Assembly (NCBI GenBank): GCA_018056685.1 | Contig: JAGPFC010000008.1 | Span: 58,777-122,776, forward strand | Source: Smithella sp. | GTDB taxonomy: Bacteria; Desulfobacterota; Syntrophia; Syntrophales; Smithellaceae | Reading direction: 5' to 3' | Length of the DNA: 64,000 nt | Shown: positions 25,744 through 34,686 of the stretch, piece after piece | Layout of the letters: the number at the start of each line of letters is the position of its first letter | How positions within the stretch are numbered: position 1 is the stretch's first letter | Translations under genes and position numbers: made by a program | Notes under the pieces: generated by a model | Seen by the model: only the letters and a program-made list of their open reading frames with translations | The model's database searches: none | What the model was told of the DNA's origin: nothing

Positions 25744-26603
25744 CGACTCATCAAAATCCCAGAAATGTTAAACCGCATCCGATGGACTCCCTGCTCCGCA
25801 CAGAGAGAATTCCTCACATCTGGTGTCCGGGGTGCGGAATCGGCACGGTGTTTAACGCCGTGCTCGCCGCGATTAAAAACACGGGATGGGATCCGAATTC
25901 CATCGCGATGGTTTCCGGCATCGGCTGTACCGGTCGCATGGCCGGTTATATCCGGCTCGATTCCTTTCACACAACCCACGGCCGGGCCTTGCCGTTTGCC
26001 ACCGGTTTGAAGTTGGCACGGCCCCAGACCAAGGTCATTGTCGTCTCGGGGGACGGAGATCTCTTCGCGATCGGAGGCAATCATTTTATTCACGCCGCCC
26101 GCAGAAATATGGATATCACCGTCATCTGCGTCAACAATCTGACTTACGGAATGACAGGCGGCCAGCAGGCGCCCAGCACACCGCTCGGCGCAAAAACAAC
26201 AACAACCGTCAGCGGTTCACCGGAGGAACCTTTTAACTTCTGCTACCTGGCCTCCTCCTGCGGGGCGACTTACGTGGCCAGATGGACGGCCATGCAAGTG
26301 CGCTCGCTGCGCAGCTCCATTACCGAAGCGCTGCAAAAAACCGGTTTCAGTTTTGTGGAAGTCATCACCCCCTGCCCTTCTTCGTTCGGACGTCGGAACC
26401 GCATGGGCAGCCCTCTCGAAATGTTGAAGTTTTATCATGGACGTTCGGTCATTCGCGGTGATATCGACCCGAAAGATGCGGCGATGGATATTGATAAGGA
26501 AATTGTTGTGGGCAAGTTTGTCGATATTGAACGTCCCACATTTCTGGATAACTACGCGAAGTTCAATCGCCTGCAGATACCGCACTGGCGCTCAACTTCA
26601 TAA
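25740..26603 (+). CDS. korB: 2-oxoacid:ferredoxin oxidoreductase beta subunit
   Basis: 287 aa. Thiamine-diphosphate-binding chain: WCPGCGIGTV near the N-terminus, then GDGDLFAIGG and the partner Asn in CVNNLTYGMTGGQ, the classic GDG-to-NN motif. Cys residues in WCPGCG and the later Cys can ligate the [4Fe-4S] cluster of this family. The start overlaps the korA stop by four bases, so the two chains are made in step. Cytoplasmic; oxidatively decarboxylates a 2-oxoacid to acyl-CoA or the reverse, depending on ferredoxin state. Confidence 0.92.
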   Translation: MTTHQNPRNVKPHPMDSLLRTERIPHIWCPGCGIGTVFNAVLAAIKNTGWDPNSIAMVSGIGCTGRMAGYIRLDSFHTTHGRALPFATGLKLARPQTKVIVVSGDGDLFAIGGNHFIHAARRNMDITVICVNNLTYGMTGGQQAPSTPLGAKTTTTVSGSPEEPFNFCYLASSCGATYVARWTAMQVRSLRSSITEALQKTGFSFVEVITPCPSSFGRRNRMGSPLEMLKFYHGRSVIRGDIDPKDAAMDIDKEIVVGKFVDIERPTFLDNYAKFNRLQIPHWRSTS

Positions 26604-26624
26604 TCATCGAACACGGTAAATACC

Positions 26625-27209
26625 ATGAAAACGCAGAAGGAAATACACATCATCATCACCGGTTTCGGAGGCCAGGGAATCGTGCTGGCCGGCGATATTC
26701 TGGGCAAGGCGGCATCGATTTACGATCATAAGTTCGCGACCATGACGCAGAATTACGGACCGGAGGCGCGCGGCGGCGCCTGTTCCAGTCAGGTCATTAT
26801 CAGTCACGAAGAAATTCTTTTCCCCTGCGTCGAAAATCCGGAGATTCTGGTCTGCATGAGCCAGGAAGCCTATACCAAAAACATTAAATCGCTGCGTCCG
26901 GGTGGAACACTGATCTGGGATACGGATCTTGTCCATACTAGGAAAACAGACATCAATTGCAAGACATACAACATTCCGGCGACCCGCTTTGCCGAAGAAC
27001 TGGGTACGAAGATGATGGCCAATATTGTCATGCTGGGATTTCTTTCCGCTGTCGAGCATCTTGTCCATGCGGATGCGCTCAAAAAGGCGATTCTGGATTC
27101 CGTTCCGCCTTCAACGAAAGACAACAACCTCAACGCCTTCAATACCGGCAGAGAGTATGGTCACTCGGTTATAAAAGATCTGCCTAAACCTGAACACGTC
27201 GGCGATTGA
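26625..27209 (+). CDS. korC: 2-oxoacid:ferredoxin oxidoreductase gamma subunit
   Basis: 194 aa, the usual size for the gamma chain. FGGQGIVLAGDILGKAA near the N-terminus and the PEARGG block (GPEARGGACSS) are the family signatures; this subunit contributes to the CoA-binding and interface region. It is 21 bp after korB and closes the operon, which is followed by two hairpins at 27264-27345. All four subunits are present and intact. Confidence 0.92.
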   Translation: MKTQKEIHIIITGFGGQGIVLAGDILGKAASIYDHKFATMTQNYGPEARGGACSSQVIISHEEILFPCVENPEILVCMSQEAYTKNIKSLRPGGTLIWDTDLVHTRKTDINCKTYNIPATRFAEELGTKMMANIVMLGFLSAVEHLVHADALKKAILDSVPPSTKDNNLNAFNTGREYGHSVIKDLPKPEHVGD

Positions 27210-27263
27210 TTTTTTTTAACAAGGATTACTGCGGTTCACGGGTCGTCTTTGAGTCTCACCAGC

Positions 27264-27345
27264 CCCGCGTCACTTCGTTTCGCGGGATTAGATAGACTAA
27301 TCAATTTCAATGCGCTTCGCTTTTGTAATTGAAGTCTATCTAATC
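27264..27345. terminator. Two stacked hairpins between convergent korC and SDR gene
   Basis: First hairpin: CCCGCG (27264-27269) with CGCGGG (27281-27286). Second: GATTAGATAGACT (27286-27298) with AGTCTATCTAATC (27333-27345), plus inner CAATT/AATTG pairing with a small bulge. They lie between converging genes and can stop transcripts from both sides, although neither is followed by a clean T run. Confidence 0.55.
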
Positions 27346-27379
27346 GTAAAGCACCCCCTGTTCAAACGGGCGGGCGGCG

Positions 27380-28240
27380 TTATTTCGATTTCAAACCATT
27401 GAAAAACGCCATGACCGGAACAGGAATGAAATCGGAAAGCCTGCGGGTCAGGAGCCGGGAGAACCTGTTCAAAAGGGTATGAGGCGTGAACTTGGACAAT
27501 CCCAGATAGAATATCCTGTTGAAGAAACCGGGCACATATCTTTCTTTGCCCCGCATGAAGGCCTTTACGCCGGACGAGACAACATCCTCCACGCTCATGA
27601 AGGACATTTTGACCGGGATATAATCCAGAGGAATGCCCGCGTCTTCGATGAGATGCGTTCTGGTAAACGGGGGATTCAACGTGGAAACCACGACTTTGCT
27701 CTTCCCGGGAAGTTCCGCTCTGATGGCCTCGGTCAGGCTTTGCGTCAGAGCCTTGGTCGAGGCATACAATCCGAGCGTCGGAACGGGCTGGAAGGCGGAC
27801 ACCGATGAGATATTCAGGATGCCGCCTTCGTTGCGTCCGATCATGGCCGGAAGAAAGAGGCGGCTCATTTTCGCATAAGCCAGGCAATTCAGCAGAATCA
27901 TCGCATTGAGTTTTTCCAGGGGCATTTCTGAAAACCTGCCGAACCAGCAAATGCCGGCGTTGTTCACGAGGACATGAACTTCCGGCACAGCCCGGACAAC
28001 CTGTTCGTACAGTCGTTCGGGGCCGTCGGATTCCGTGAGATCCCGGTAAAAAGTCCAGGTTATGATGCGGAAATTTTTGTGAAGTTCCGCGGTCCAACGC
28101 TCAAGAAGTTCCTTCTGCCCCGGAAGATCGACCAGGATGAGATTTGCGCCTTCTTTCGCAAAACATTCCGACAATCCCCTGCCGATTCCCATCGCCGCTC
28201 CGGTTACGAGCACGTTTTTCCCCTTAAGACTCAGTTTCAC
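27380..28240 (-). CDS. Short-chain dehydrogenase/reductase
   Basis: 286 aa classical SDR. NAD(P)-binding TGAAMGIG at about 13-20, NNAG in the middle strand, catalytic Ser in ISSVSAF and Tyr/Lys in YASTK. The C-terminal tail is basic and hydrophobic (LLTRRLSDFIPVPVMAFF), suggesting membrane contact. Last gene of the reverse-strand acyl-CoA cluster, 35 bp after the epimerase-type gene. In this context oxidation of a hydroxyacyl-CoA or an alicyclic alcohol is plausible, but the substrate cannot be read from sequence. Confidence 0.85.
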   Translation of the reverse strand: MKLSLKGKNVLVTGAAMGIGRGLSECFAKEGANLILVDLPGQKELLERWTAELHKNFRIITWTFYRDLTESDGPERLYEQVVRAVPEVHVLVNNAGICWFGRFSEMPLEKLNAMILLNCLAYAKMSRLFLPAMIGRNEGGILNISSVSAFQPVPTLGLYASTKALTQSLTEAIRAELPGKSKVVVSTLNPPFTRTHLIEDAGIPLDYIPVKMSFMSVEDVVSSGVKAFMRGKERYVPGFFNRIFYLGLSKFTPHTLLNRFSRLLTRRLSDFIPVPVMAFFNGLKSK

Positions 28241-28275
28241 TTCCTGTCCCCTTTCATGAATATATCATCAAGAAT

Positions 28276-29241
28276 TTATTTTTTATGACGAATTCCACCT
28301 GTCGTCTTTACATGCCGGGCAAAATCTTCAAAGGCCTGCCGGGTGGTATATTTGAAGCGATAGCCTGTCTCCTTTTTGATTTTCGCATTGCTCGCTATCC
28401 AGGGATAGCGGATCATGTTCAGACAGGGACTGGGAAATTCCGTTATCAAGGTGATACGCAGCCGCCACATGAGGTTGTTCAGCGGCCATAAAAGCCATAT
28501 CGGAATTTTTAACGGCCACCCGCCGAGAATGCGGATCATCTCTTCAAAGGTCATCGTGCCGTCGGCGGCGACGTTGAATATGCCCGTCTTTCTTTCTTTA
28601 AGAAGGATGTACATGATCTCCACCAGGTCATCCTCGTGGATGTACTGGAACGGCGCGTTTTCAAGCGGCAGGACGCATATCTTTTTTGCAAGGTGCCGCG
28701 CCAGAGGATTGGTAAATCCTGGTCCCACCACGAAACAAGGCCGTATCGTGGTAAAGAGAATATCCGGATGATCATTTTCAAAACCCCTTATCCACGCCTC
28801 GATCTCCTTTTTATTTTTGGCATAAGTGAAATCATCATTTCCCCGGAGCGGGCTTTCCTCGGTAAGGCATTCGGGATTATCGGGATGAAATCCGTAAGCC
28901 GTGCTTGAAGAACAATCGAGGATCTGTTTGACGCCGCAGGACGCCGAAGCATTCAGAACGTTTTTTGTTCCTTTCACGTTGATGTCTTCCATGAGGCTTA
29001 CATCATGGATCGGCGGAAGAATATACGCGGCATGGATAACACAGTCAATGTTTTGTCCGCGGAATACTTCTTCCAAATTGTCTCGGACATCGCATTTTAT
29101 GAATGTTAGTTTGGGAAAATTGTACCCGGGCGGTTTGATATCGATTCCGGTGATACGGCCTACTTCGGTTTTCCCTTCAAAAAAATGGACAAGCTTCCGC
29201 CCGAAATATCCTGAAACCCCTGTGATGAGAATGTGCTCCAT
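28276..29241 (-). CDS. NAD-dependent epimerase/dehydratase-type (extended SDR) protein
   Basis: 321 aa. Rossmann motif TGVSGYFG at about 7-14, DVRD and the active-site pair in YAKNK (YxxxK) after SSSTAYGF. ATG at 29241 follows AAAGG; the frame is open seven codons further. Members of this branch act on nucleotide sugars, dihydroflavonols or 3-beta-hydroxysteroids. Beside an SDR and SCP2/thiolase genes a hydroxy-lipid substrate seems more likely than a sugar, but this is inference. Confidence 0.82.
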   Translation of the reverse strand: MEHILITGVSGYFGRKLVHFFEGKTEVGRITGIDIKPPGYNFPKLTFIKCDVRDNLEEVFRGQNIDCVIHAAYILPPIHDVSLMEDINVKGTKNVLNASASCGVKQILDCSSSTAYGFHPDNPECLTEESPLRGNDDFTYAKNKKEIEAWIRGFENDHPDILFTTIRPCFVVGPGFTNPLARHLAKKICVLPLENAPFQYIHEDDLVEIMYILLKERKTGIFNVAADGTMTFEEMIRILGGWPLKIPIWLLWPLNNLMWRLRITLITEFPSPCLNMIRYPWIASNAKIKKETGYRFKYTTRQAFEDFARHVKTTGGIRHKK

Positions 29242-29326
29242 GGAACAAGCCTTTCCCCTCATTTATTCACAGACACACAACAGCCCGACGGATTATCTGA
29301 ATACGGTCATCCGCCGGTCATGTTTT

Positions 29327-29354
29327 TCATGGGTTCCGCAAACGAAACCCATGA
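29327..29354. repeat. 9-bp perfect inverted repeat
   Basis: TCATGGGTT (29327-29335) and AACCCATGA (29346-29354) around a 10-nt loop, in the 162-bp gap between the flavoprotein fusion and the epimerase-type gene. Could be an operator for the last two genes or a processing stem; no U run follows on either strand. Confidence 0.4.
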
Positions 29355-29403
29355 CCCTACACATTCTTCCGGAAAGTCTTTTATATTTTTCTATTTTTTT
29401 ATC

Positions 29404-31851
29404 TTATTCTATCCATTTAACCTTGGGAAACTCGCGATCCACCGGTTTTTCCAGATCAACGGCAGGATAGCCGAGGGTAAGAACCGTGGCCACGGAATCG
29501 TAGGGCCACTCAATCCCGAGCTTTTTCCTGAACTTCGCTTTGGTCATCGGATCGAGGTTCAGGGCATTGGAAACGAAGCCGACATAACAGGTGCCCAGCC
29601 CCAGAGAATGCGCCGCAAGAACCATATTCTGCGCGCAGATGCCCATCCCGAGCTCGGGCTCCGAGATATGCAGATGATGGGTCAGCAGCAGAATGGCGAC
29701 CGGCGCGCCGAAGAAACAATCAAGCTTGCCCTCACCGAATTTGGGGGTCGACAAAGCCTGGATCGCCACCATGGGGCGCTGGTCGATGGAGTTGGGCTTG
29801 ATGAAGGCGAGCATCTTTTTGAGCGCCGTGCGGCCCGGATCCTTGCCCTGGTAGAGCTTCGTGAAGATGTTGAGAAATTTTATCGTGGATGCCGACAATT
29901 CATTCATGACGTCGCGGTCGGTGACCACGATAAATTTCCAACCCTGGCAGTTTCCCGCCGATGGCGCAAACCTGCCCGCTTCCAGAACGCGTTTGATCAG
30001 TTCTTTCGGCACCGGATCTTTTTTATACACGCGCACGGAGCGGCGTCGGTAAATCACCTTCTCGACGTCCGTGAGTTGGGATTCTATTTCACTTAAAGGC
30101 ACCGGTTTATCGAGCATGAGCGGGTTGGGAATGCCCTGCCCGGTTTTCGGGTAATCAAAATCGTAAACCCATCTGCCCCCGGCCACCCGGTAGTAATGGG
30201 GAAATTCAAGGGCCTGCTGGGGACAAACTGCTTCGCAGTTATGACAGGCAAGACAGATTTTGCCGAAATAGTCCATTCCGGTGAATTTCGGTTCCTGCAG
30301 ACCACAGCCGAGGCATCTCTTGCTTTCAGCAAATACCTGTTTATTATCTAGGGCAAGGTTCACTTCAGCATCGATCCGGTTCAGTCTTTCGGCCACGCCG
30401 AGTTCTGTCGCATCGCTGCGGGCGATTTTCTTCCTGTCGTTTAGCGGCACACCGGCATAGTTGATTTCTTTCTTCTTCGGCCATTCTGCCTTCTTTCCAT
30501 TGATGAAAGCATCGATGGCGATGGCGGCTTTTCTGCCGGCTCCGATGGCTTCGCTGACCAGGCCGGGACCGGTAACGGCATCCCCGCCCGCAAAGATTCC
30601 CTTTTCTTTCGTCAGTCCCAACGGATCGGCGGCAATCCAAGAAGACCCCAGCAAACGGTTAAATCCTTCCGGTTGAAGTTCCTGACCAACAGCCGTTATA
30701 ATCGAGTCGAAGTCAACATTGAATTCACTGCCCCTCACGGGAACGGGCCTGGGTCTGCCGCTTTCATCGGCCGGTCCGAGTTCCATCTTCAAACAGGTGA
30801 GGGTTCTCCCACCGTTATTGGCTACGGCAGCGGGAGCACACAGGAAATTTATTTTTACCCCTTCCTGCACGGCAGCGTCAATTTCTTCCTTATGCGCCGG
30901 CATTTCGGAGATGGTCCGGCGATACAGGATGGTCACATCGGATCCCATTCTGCGGGCTGTACGGGCCGTATCGATGGCCGTGTTGCCGCCCCCGATAACG
31001 ACCACCTTCTTACCCAATACCGGCAGATGACCCTGCTTAACCGATTTCAAAAAAGGGAGGCCGGGATAAATACAGTCTGCCTCCCCCTTGATGCCGAGCG
31101 CCGTATTGCCCTGTGCGCCAGGGGCAATATACACGGCGGAAAATTCATTCCTGATCTCATCAAGGGAAACATCTTTGCCTAGGGAAACACCAAGTTTCAT
31201 GGCGATGCCGAGATCGACAATTCTCTTGATCTCGGCATCCACAATAAAATCGGGCAAACGATACCGGGGAATGGAGGAGAGCATACCGCCCGGCTTGCTG
31301 TCCGACTCATAAACCGTAACATGGTATCCCAGACGGGCAAGCTGATAAGCGCAGGACAGACCCGACGGGCCGGATCCTACGACCGCCACTTTTTGTTGAA
31401 GCGATTTTTCCGGTTTCGCAAAGGAAAGACCTTTTTCGATTCCATAGTCACCGATAGCCCGTTCCATACCGTGAATGTTAAGCGCATTGTCGACGCCTTC
31501 ACGGTTACAGCCTCCCTCGCAGGGATGGGGGCACACTCTTCCCGTTACCGCCGGAAGCGGATTCGTCTCCGTGATGATCTTCCAGGCTTCCTCCAGAGAA
31601 CCGCCCCGCGACAGAACACCAGCGTATTTTCTGATATCCGTGCCGGCGGGACATTGATACTGGCAGGCTGGAAGTTGCAGTCCCGACGCCTCGTCCCTAG
31701 GAACCATTTCGATAGTCTGACAGGGGCATTGCTTGATGCAGACACCACAGCCAATGCATTTGTCCCGGTCAATTTTGACACTGAAAGGACTGTTCACCAC
31801 CGGCGGATCGTTCAAATATTTATACTTGCTCGCTTTGGAAGATTCCGACAT
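29404..31851 (-). CDS. Ferredoxin-GltD-ferredoxin-nitroreductase fusion flavoprotein
   Basis: 815 aa with four modules. Residues about 28-50: CxxCxxCxxxC ferredoxin site (CIGCGVCIKQC). Residues 60-460: GltD/NfnB-like oxidoreductase with extra Cys motifs (CQYQCPAG, CPHPCEGGC), FAD site VVGSGPSGLS and NAD(P)H site VIGGGNTAID. Residues 530-550: a second cluster (CLACHNCEAVC). Residues 598 to the end: an FMN nitroreductase domain (YRRRSVRVY, FAPSAGNCQGW). ATG at 31851 is preferred because AAGGGGG lies eight bases before it; another ATG is six bases earlier. Probably passes electrons between NAD(P)H, iron-sulfur centres and a flavin that reduces or oxidises an organic substrate; bifurcation is possible. 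Lies in the acyl-CoA cluster, 215 bp after the thiolase. Confidence 0.88.
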   Translation of the reverse strand: MSESSKASKYKYLNDPPVVNSPFSVKIDRDKCIGCGVCIKQCPCQTIEMVPRDEASGLQLPACQYQCPAGTDIRKYAGVLSRGGSLEEAWKIITETNPLPAVTGRVCPHPCEGGCNREGVDNALNIHGMERAIGDYGIEKGLSFAKPEKSLQQKVAVVGSGPSGLSCAYQLARLGYHVTVYESDSKPGGMLSSIPRYRLPDFIVDAEIKRIVDLGIAMKLGVSLGKDVSLDEIRNEFSAVYIAPGAQGNTALGIKGEADCIYPGLPFLKSVKQGHLPVLGKKVVVIGGGNTAIDTARTARRMGSDVTILYRRTISEMPAHKEEIDAAVQEGVKINFLCAPAAVANNGGRTLTCLKMELGPADESGRPRPVPVRGSEFNVDFDSIITAVGQELQPEGFNRLLGSSWIAADPLGLTKEKGIFAGGDAVTGPGLVSEAIGAGRKAAIAIDAFINGKKAEWPKKKEINYAGVPLNDRKKIARSDATELGVAERLNRIDAEVNLALDNKQVFAESKRCLGCGLQEPKFTGMDYFGKICLACHNCEAVCPQQALEFPHYYRVAGGRWVYDFDYPKTGQGIPNPLMLDKPVPLSEIESQLTDVEKVIYRRRSVRVYKKDPVPKELIKRVLEAGRFAPSAGNCQGWKFIVVTDRDVMNELSASTIKFLNIFTKLYQGKDPGRTALKKMLAFIKPNSIDQRPMVAIQALSTPKFGEGKLDCFFGAPVAILLLTHHLHISEPELGMGICAQNMVLAAHSLGLGTCYVGFVSNALNLDPMTKAKFRKKLGIEWPYDSVATVLTLGYPAVDLEKPVDREFPKVKWIE

Positions 31852-32072
31852 ATGCATTACCCCCTTTTCATAAACCTATTCTGTCCCGCTTGAACAGGCA
31901 CGGATCTATACATCTTTTCCCGGTAAAATGCGCACGGTCCTTGCGCATTCATTATTTAACAAACCAGCCATTTTTTCAAGGAGATCGGTTGCCCCGATGA
32001 TGAGAATTTCATTTCTGCACCATTCAGGGCAAACCCTATCGCAGAGTCGTCAAGACACAATATTCAAATCAT

Positions 32073-33317
32073 TTACTTCCTGACCTTCTCGAGTATATGA
32101 ATGCCCATGGCGGCTTCTTCGACGCCGATATTCCCGCCGCCGTTTTCCGCCAGCGCCAGTCTTGCCCCTTCGACTTGCCGTTTCCCGGCTTCTCCCCGGA
32201 GTTGTGTGACCAGTTCATGAATCTGAGAAAGGCCTGAGGCACCGATGGGATGTCCCTTGCATTCCAACCCGCCGCTGGTGTTCACCGGCATTTTGCCTCC
32301 CAGTTTTGTCGCGCCCGATTCCGCGAAAGGTCCACCCTCTCCCATCGGACAGAATCCCATGGATTCCGTCTGGTGCAGCTCCCCCCACGACGTGGCATCG
32401 TGAACTTCCGCGAGATTGATGTCTTTCGGGCCGACGCCTGCCGCCATGTAGGCCTTATTCGCCAGACGCTCGCCGATATCGGGGGCATCGATGTCACGGT
32501 CGGAACCCGTCCCGAGGATGGACGCCCGGATCCGGACGGGTCGGACGTTCGTCAATTTTTTGAGAAATTTCTCAGAACAGACAATGGCCGCCGCCGCGCC
32601 GTCGCCGACAGGGGCGCACATGGGCCGCGTCAGGGGATAGGCGACCGGCTTCGCCGCCAGGACCTCTTCCGCAGTCATTACTTCCTGATACTGGGACAAG
32701 GGATTGAGAGAACCATGGAAATGATTCTTGGCACAGATTACCGCCAGCTGCTGCTGCGTTGAATTGAAACGGCTCATGTGCCACCGGGCGCCCATGGCAT
32801 AGGCATCCATAAAGATGCTGCGCCCTTCACCCGGAGCCGATTGATCCTCGGGAATCTTGATGGTCAATGTCTTGCTCAGTTCCATGATATTTTCGATGTG
32901 CTTGGCAAAATTCGCCACGTCCATGCAGGTGGCATACGCGCCCAGGGAGAGGGCTTTATTGGGATTGGTGATTTTTTCCGATCCGACAGCCAGCGCCACG
33001 TCGAACATCCCCGCTTTGATCCCCGTATATGCCAGATGAAGGGCCGTAGAACCGCCGGCACAGGCATTCTCCACGTTGGACACGGGAATATTGCCAACGC
33101 CCATATTACGCATCACCACCTCCCCCCGGATGGAATGCTGGTTATCGAACATCCCCCAGAAGGTATTGGAAAAAAATACCGCTTCCAGGTTCCCACGGTT
33201 CAACCCCGCATCCTTCAGAACCAGTTCAATGGCTTCATGTGCCATACTCTGAACCGTCCTGTCGGGATACTTGTTAAATCTGATCATACCGACGCCGATT
33301 ACATACACGCTGTCCAT
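32073..33317 (-). CDS. Thiolase of the SCPx/acetyl-CoA acetyltransferase family
   Basis: 414 aa. Nucleophilic C86 in VENACAGGSTALH and the His in ECKGHPIGASG are present; the C-terminal block is LALAENGGGNIG, where biosynthetic thiolases have a second Cys (CxG). That pattern fits the sterol-carrier-protein-X type, which cleaves branched or ring-bearing 3-oxoacyl-CoA. AAAGGAAG precedes the ATG. It is 62 bp after the acyl-CoA dehydrogenase in the same direction, matching a beta-oxidation-like module with a separate SCP2 protein at the head of the operon. Confidence 0.9.
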   Translation of the reverse strand: MDSVYVIGVGMIRFNKYPDRTVQSMAHEAIELVLKDAGLNRGNLEAVFFSNTFWGMFDNQHSIRGEVVMRNMGVGNIPVSNVENACAGGSTALHLAYTGIKAGMFDVALAVGSEKITNPNKALSLGAYATCMDVANFAKHIENIMELSKTLTIKIPEDQSAPGEGRSIFMDAYAMGARWHMSRFNSTQQQLAVICAKNHFHGSLNPLSQYQEVMTAEEVLAAKPVAYPLTRPMCAPVGDGAAAAIVCSEKFLKKLTNVRPVRIRASILGTGSDRDIDAPDIGERLANKAYMAAGVGPKDINLAEVHDATSWGELHQTESMGFCPMGEGGPFAESGATKLGGKMPVNTSGGLECKGHPIGASGLSQIHELVTQLRGEAGKRQVEGARLALAENGGGNIGVEEAAMGIHILEKVRK

Positions 33318-33379
33318 TGCTATCTTCCTTTCTTCTTATCCGATGTATTAAAAATCCCGCTGCACCTTGAAAGTCCTTG

Positions 33380-34651
33380 TTAGACTCCGTAAGGAATTTC
33401 CCCTTCGAGAATCTCGTGGCCGATCGCCAGCGTCAGAGTTTCGTTCGACCCGTCCTCAATCCGGGTCGAGGTAATATCGCGGAAGAGTTTTTCTATCACG
33501 TACTCCTTGGTGAGGCCGTTTCCGCCGAATATTTGAACCGCATTCTGAGCAACGTCAAAGGCGACTCTTGAGCAGTATACTTTTGAAGCCATGGAGTATG
33601 TGGTGTTCGGCGGGAAATTCCAGAGGTTATACGTCATGACGTTCCGGGAGAGTTGCCGGGCCGCTTCAATACTGATAAACATCTCGGCCAGCCGTCTGCG
33701 GACATCCTGGTGTTCACACAACAGTTTGCCGCCCTGAATTCTTTCCTTGCTGTAGGCAAGCGTCTCCTCAAACGCGGCTCTCGCGCCGCCGAGACACATG
33801 ATCGCCATATGGGCGTTGGCTGCACCCAGTACGAGGTCCGTCATCTGTTCATAGGAATCGGACAGGCAGAAGATGCGTTCTTTGGGCACCCGGACATCGT
33901 CGAAGAATATTTCGCCCTGGGGCAGGTCTCTCTGTCCGATCTTCTCCAGCGTTTTTCCTCTGCTGACGCCTTTGTCGCTCAAATCCGCGATGGCGATTCC
34001 CCCTCCGGCAAGTCCCATCGAAGAATCGGTGCCGAAAAAGAGCAGCGCCATGGAGGCCGTCGTGCCGTTGGAAACCCACGCGGCTTTCTGACCGTTTAAT
34101 ATCCAGTCATCTCCGTCTTTTCTGCCCACAAGCTGGTGACTGATCTTGGGATTGTGGAAATGCGGCTGATACGGAGTGAGAATATCGGAGCCGTGTTCCG
34201 GCTCGGTGATGGCCCAGCACCCCAGCATCGAACAATCCCTGTCATTGACATAAGGTTTGAGAAGAATGTCCTCCAGTTGCGGATAATCGGACACGATCAT
34301 ATTGGCAAAGAAAGTGGGGAAAACATCCACCCCGCAGGCAACGGCAATTCCGATGCTCGCGGCAGCCATTTCTTCAAAAAATATATGAATCCCCAGCGGA
34401 TCAAGTCCAAGTCCACCGTACTCTTCCGAGATAAAGATGGTATGATAACCGAGTTCGTGGACCTTTCTCATGACCGCCCAATAGGGTGAATCCTTCCTAG
34501 CCACTTCCTCCGCACTCATCTTGTCAAGCTCTATCGCAGCCGGCCGGACCACTTCGGTGGCGAACCTCCGGACAGCTTTTTTGAGGGCAAGGTGATCGTC
34601 GGATAATGAAATCTGGTCTGCTAAATGTAGGTCGAGAAAATCATACGCCAT
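33380..34651 (-). CDS. Acyl-CoA dehydrogenase with Asp at the usual catalytic Glu position
   Basis: 423 aa, full length. FAD-binding and acyl-binding motifs are clear (CWAITEPEHGSD, IFGGNGLTKEY, RDITSTRI). In medium-chain enzymes the base is the Glu of IYEGT; here the aligned segment is IEDGSN, placing D400 at that position with E399 before it. Asp-type variants are known in anaerobic alicyclic acid metabolism, so this may mark an unusual substrate. Strong AAGGAG before the ATG. It lies 35 bp after the CoA ligase. Electrons would go to an electron-transfer flavoprotein, which is not encoded in this window. Confidence 0.9.
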   Translation of the reverse strand: MAYDFLDLHLADQISLSDDHLALKKAVRRFATEVVRPAAIELDKMSAEEVARKDSPYWAVMRKVHELGYHTIFISEEYGGLGLDPLGIHIFFEEMAAASIGIAVACGVDVFPTFFANMIVSDYPQLEDILLKPYVNDRDCSMLGCWAITEPEHGSDILTPYQPHFHNPKISHQLVGRKDGDDWILNGQKAAWVSNGTTASMALLFFGTDSSMGLAGGGIAIADLSDKGVSRGKTLEKIGQRDLPQGEIFFDDVRVPKERIFCLSDSYEQMTDLVLGAANAHMAIMCLGGARAAFEETLAYSKERIQGGKLLCEHQDVRRRLAEMFISIEAARQLSRNVMTYNLWNFPPNTTYSMASKVYCSRVAFDVAQNAVQIFGGNGLTKEYVIEKLFRDITSTRIEDGSNETLTLAIGHEILEGEIPYGV

Positions 34652-34686
34652 GGTGTTTGCTCCTTATTTTTTAATTATGTTCACGA

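Noticed and set aside
27358..27373. A 16-bp exact match (CTGTTCAAACGGGCGG) to 40322-40337.
   Set aside because: One such match is expected by chance in 64 kb; the second copy is inside the helicase coding end.
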